Shown: positions 10,983-13,717 of the stretch, piece after piece
How the letters are laid out: the number at the start of each line of letters is the position of its first letter
Numbering within the stretch: the stretch's first letter is position 1
From: Chlamydiota bacterium
GTDB taxonomy: Bacteria > Chlamydiota > Chlamydiia > Chlamydiales > Criblamydiaceae
NCBI GenBank assembly: GCA_021772365.1
Contig: JAJFMC010000350.1
Coordinates: 1-13,717, forward strand
Direction: 5' to 3'
Length of the DNA stretch: 13,717 nt
Position numbers and translations under genes: made by a program
Notes under the pieces: generated by a model
Seen by the model: only the letters and a program-made list of their open reading frames with translations
Told to the model about the DNA's origin: nothing
Database searches by the model: none

Positions 10983-13717
10983 TTACTTGTGGGTTTTCTG
11001 TCTTTTGTCAAAGGATGGATCGTCACTAAAGTCACTTTTTTCAGCTTCTCCGATTGAGACTCTTTTTCTGGAAGAGGCAGCCTCCTTAAACTTCACCCTT
11101 TTAAAAATCTCTTTGTCAACCAGGATATCGATTAAGGTAGATAGGTTTAAGGTAGTTCTGTGAGTGCTGTCTGTATCAAAGGCGCTTTCTCTAAAATCGG
11201 CTATCCTATCTTCTTTGATAGCTTCAATGAACGATTGGCCGGATCTGGTGTAAATATAATATTCCTTTTGGAGGTACTTGCGAATATATTCCTCGTCAAA
11301 AGTCTTTTGCATTTCCTTAACCTCATTGATGATTCCTTTGTAGTGATCAACCTTGTAATTGTTAGGAACATTCTGCCTTAGCCAAAGCAGCATCATATCT
11401 TTTGTGACCATTCCAGTATAAAAATAAGAGATTTCGTTTAGAAGATGCATACTCATGTTGTGTGCCTGATATTCATCATGGAAAATATTTAAATAGTGAG
11501 TTGTTTTTCTTTGTAGCTCTTTCTCAGAAACAGTGAACGTTGTGTCGTTGTAAACTGTCGGTGTTGGAATTCCTAGGCGAGCTCCCACAAGGCGTTTGGC
11601 TTCATTTCTAGAATGAACACCCGTTCCAGCAGCTTTTAATATAATTCCTTCTCGCATTTTTTGTAACGTTATGATGATTTGATCAAAAAATGTTTTTGCA
11701 ACAGGCTTATCAGAAAAAACGTTATATAGCATAGTGAATTCCTCATTCCAACGAGTACCACAATGCTGCACTTTATCGGCGATTAACAAGAGGTAATCTT
11801 TCTGGGTTTGGTAATCTTTGCTTTTTAAATGGAAAATAACGTGTTTTGTCAAATTATCTAGAGTGTTATAAAACTTGTAGAAATCATCAGGATGTTTTTC
11901 CTTATTAGGAGCCCCCGTGACCGCCTTGCGTTTTTCGACGCAAGATACATACTTTGTAATATACTCGAACTCACGTCGATAGCGATTTCTATTGGCAGTG
12001 TTCATCGTCTCAAACATACTTTGCAGCTCATTCACATTAATTTCGCTCGGTGCAGGAGGGATGATCTCTTTATTTTGGTACTTGGACATATGTCCACGAC
12101 TCATAGCTACCATCAGTAATTGCTGTAATCGGTCGAGACTTTGGTATTGACTTTCTTTTAAGTGAAATATGAGATTGTCAAAATCTCGTCTTGTCATTTT
12201 TGGCATAATACTGTTTGTTACAACGCACAACAAACCTACGGCACAACATATTTCAACAAAGGGAGCATAGAGGTCATGAATATATTCGATGGTTTCAAGG
12301 AGGTTTACCGTTTTGTTCAGTGAAGTTCTGAATGATTTTAAAGATGAAAGGTCTACTGTAAGTTCTTGAGTTTCATATGTTTTTGCTTTTTCTCTAAACC
12401 GTTCAATCATGGGTGTAATCAGTTTTGTCACTAACCCTAATTTATTTTTTCTCATCGCGATTTTTACAGGGGTATTCCCTTCATCGTCTAACAGCAACAA
12501 GTATTGATGGTTAGTTCTGATGATTTCTTCGTCGTACACAGAAATAGAATCATTCATTGCTAGGAAATGCAAGGGTGATTCATTGGATTTTGTCAAAAGG
12601 GTCGGATCAGCTCCATATTTAGTACGTAGCCCGTCGATAATTTCATGCTTAGTACAGTACCTGCAGGCGTTGTGATAAGGTGTTACACCTTTGTTGTCTG
12701 GGATATTTACGTTACATGGAGAAATAATTTGAGGAAGAAGCTTAGAGATACTATCACTTTTAATGCGCGTGATCAAATGAACGGGCATTACCCCTTCTTT
12801 GTTCTTTATATCGACATCAGCACCAGACTCTAACAGACGGATTATAAGGTTAAGCCGTCCATCGGATGGCTCAGATAAGTATTGGTTTACCGCATGATGT
12901 AAGAGAGTGTCTCCATCACTGTCTTTGAAATTGATTTTCGGGTTCGCTCGCATCATTAAACTACGAAGGCCGAAATCTTGAAAATGCTTTTCTAAGATCA
13001 AATAGCAGGGGGTCTTCCAAGTAGCATCCGGGTAGGGCATATTGACATTTGCACCTAAGAGTAAAATCGTCTTGATCTTTTCAAGATTATTTTCTTTTTC
13101 ACATTCTCGCTGTAACCATGTTTTACCTCCTTCATCTTGGGCGTCAATGTTCGCCCCTTTATCAATCATCTGCTTAATGACACTTATTGACTTCATAGAT
13201 AACTTGTTACAAGCAAACACTAAAGCTTCCGACAGTAGCGAACTGACTTCTTCCTTATCAGCAATATCCATCCTGTCTATTGCCAAAGAAAAAAGCTCTT
13301 CATCACCGCATAGAATGATGTGTTTAAATAAACTCGCCTCGGGCTTAGTGATTTTTAAACCACTTTTAAGTAATGTCTTCAGTGTCTCAACAGTAGAGAA
13401 AAGAATCTCTTGAGGAATATCAGAAACCTCGATTTTTTTTGTGTTCGACCACTCACTTCCATCATAAGTTCCTTCAATTAACTGACCGTCTTGTGTAAAG
13501 CTTCTAACCGTCCAAGGCTTTAACGTGATGGTGTCTTCGCTATCTAATACCGTGGGAACTTTTACCACTATATCTTCTGTGTAAATTTCGACTTCATGGT
13601 CTGTGTATCCACTGATTAACATCGGCCTCTGCCAATCAAAAATGTGAATGGCATAATGTATCGGTTGTAAACCACCCTCGTCTTCAACATAAGGGTCGAC
13701 ACCACGAGCAATTAACT
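10983..13717 (-). CDS. large ankyrin-repeat protein, 5'-truncated by the window edge
   Basis: The frame stays open beyond the ATG at 13622 to the right edge. The extra 31 codons read LIARGVDPYVEDEGGL, then QPIHYAI, a plain ankyrin repeat, so the true start is outside the window and 910 residues are visible. Numbering below counts from the edge. After a partial repeat (1-31) comes a non-ankyrin, probably beta-rich insert (about 32-125). About eight degenerate ankyrin repeats follow (roughly 128-435), e.g. DKGANIDAQDEGGKT, LLGANVNMP, DSDGDTLLHHAV, LESGADVDIKNKEG, DNKGVTPYHNA and YGADP. The remaining 475 residues are an unrecognised mostly helical region containing two related IFHLKxxxYQ segments (516-520 and 627-631). 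The tail has basic clusters SRKRV (about 882-886) and KRQKTHK (904-910), resembling a nuclear localisation signal. Ankyrin proteins mediate protein-protein contacts and in intracellular bacteria are often secreted effectors; secretion here is inference. Confidence 0.92.
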   Translation of the reverse strand, partial: LIARGVDPYVEDEGGLQPIHYAIHIFDWQRPMLISGYTDHEVEIYTEDIVVKVPTVLDSEDTITLKPWTVRSFTQDGQLIEGTYDGSEWSNTKKIEVSDIPQEILFSTVETLKTLLKSGLKITKPEASLFKHIILCGDEELFSLAIDRMDIADKEEVSSLLSEALVFACNKLSMKSISVIKQMIDKGANIDAQDEGGKTWLQRECEKENNLEKIKTILLLGANVNMPYPDATWKTPCYLILEKHFQDFGLRSLMMRANPKINFKDSDGDTLLHHAVNQYLSEPSDGRLNLIIRLLESGADVDIKNKEGVMPVHLITRIKSDSISKLLPQIISPCNVNIPDNKGVTPYHNACRYCTKHEIIDGLRTKYGADPTLLTKSNESPLHFLAMNDSISVYDEEIIRTNHQYLLLLDDEGNTPVKIAMRKNKLGLVTKLITPMIERFREKAKTYETQELTVDLSSLKSFRTSLNKTVNLLETIEYIHDLYAPFVEICCAVGLLCVVTNSIMPKMTRRDFDNLIFHLKESQYQSLDRLQQLLMVAMSRGHMSKYQNKEIIPPAPSEINVNELQSMFETMNTANRNRYRREFEYITKYVSCVEKRKAVTGAPNKEKHPDDFYKFYNTLDNLTKHVIFHLKSKDYQTQKDYLLLIADKVQHCGTRWNEEFTMLYNVFSDKPVAKTFFDQIIITLQKMREGIILKAAGTGVHSRNEAKRLVGARLGIPTPTVYNDTTFTVSEKELQRKTTHYLNIFHDEYQAHNMSMHLLNEISYFYTGMVTKDMMLLWLRQNVPNNYKVDHYKGIINEVKEMQKTFDEEYIRKYLQKEYYIYTRSGQSFIEAIKEDRIADFRESAFDTDSTHRTTLNLSTLIDILVDKEIFKRVKFKEAASSRKRVSIGEAEKSDFSDDPSFDKRQKTHK

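Overview
The window (about 42% G+C by eye) looks like a chromosomal segment of a Gram-negative, host-associated bacterium. Two lipopolysaccharide genes (gmhA, lpxK) fix the Gram-negative assignment. A large ankyrin-repeat protein with a basic, possibly nuclear-targeting tail, plus several lineage-restricted proteins of unknown function, suggest an amoeba- or animal-associated intracellular lifestyle. An environmental member of the Chlamydiota (Simkania-, Waddlia- or Parachlamydia-like) is my best guess, with a Legionella-like gammaproteobacterium as the alternative. This is inference from gene content and was not tested by a search.

Layout. Positions 1-1005 (minus) hold the N-terminal 335 residues of an unrecognised protein running off the left edge. 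A 596-bp intergenic stretch follows, containing a 260-bp element bounded by 21-bp imperfect inverted repeats. Next is a minus-strand cluster, in transcription order: a 162-aa protein of unknown function (4919-5407), gmhA (4185-4814), lpxK from a TTG start (2883-4025), and an SLC1/DAACS-type symporter (1602-2864). A 493-bp divergent intergenic region (5408-5900) carries a striking nested palindrome, with perfect 36-bp arms inside a wobble-compensated outer repeat. On the plus strand come an SLC13-type transporter with two RCK_C-like domains (5901-7877) and, 14 bp later, a CaCA-family cation/Ca2+ exchanger (7892-8866). A small C-terminally anchored membrane protein (9040-9354) follows. Convergent to it is an mmsA/iolA-type CoA-acylating semialdehyde dehydrogenase (9384-10868, minus). 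The right edge (10983-13717, minus) is a giant ankyrin protein. It is open through the right boundary, so its true start lies outside the window.

How the genes fit together. GmhA and LpxK serve LPS: heptose precursor synthesis and lipid A 4'-phosphorylation. The three transporters (amino acid/dicarboxylate, anion/dicarboxylate, Ca2+) suit an organism that lives on host metabolites. The semialdehyde dehydrogenase would feed valine, thymine or inositol breakdown products into CoA thioesters, but no other gene of those pathways is present here. The two edge proteins and the small anchored protein are the least explained and the most likely to be lineage-specific or host-directed. No tRNA, rRNA, CRISPR array, transposase or phage gene was seen.
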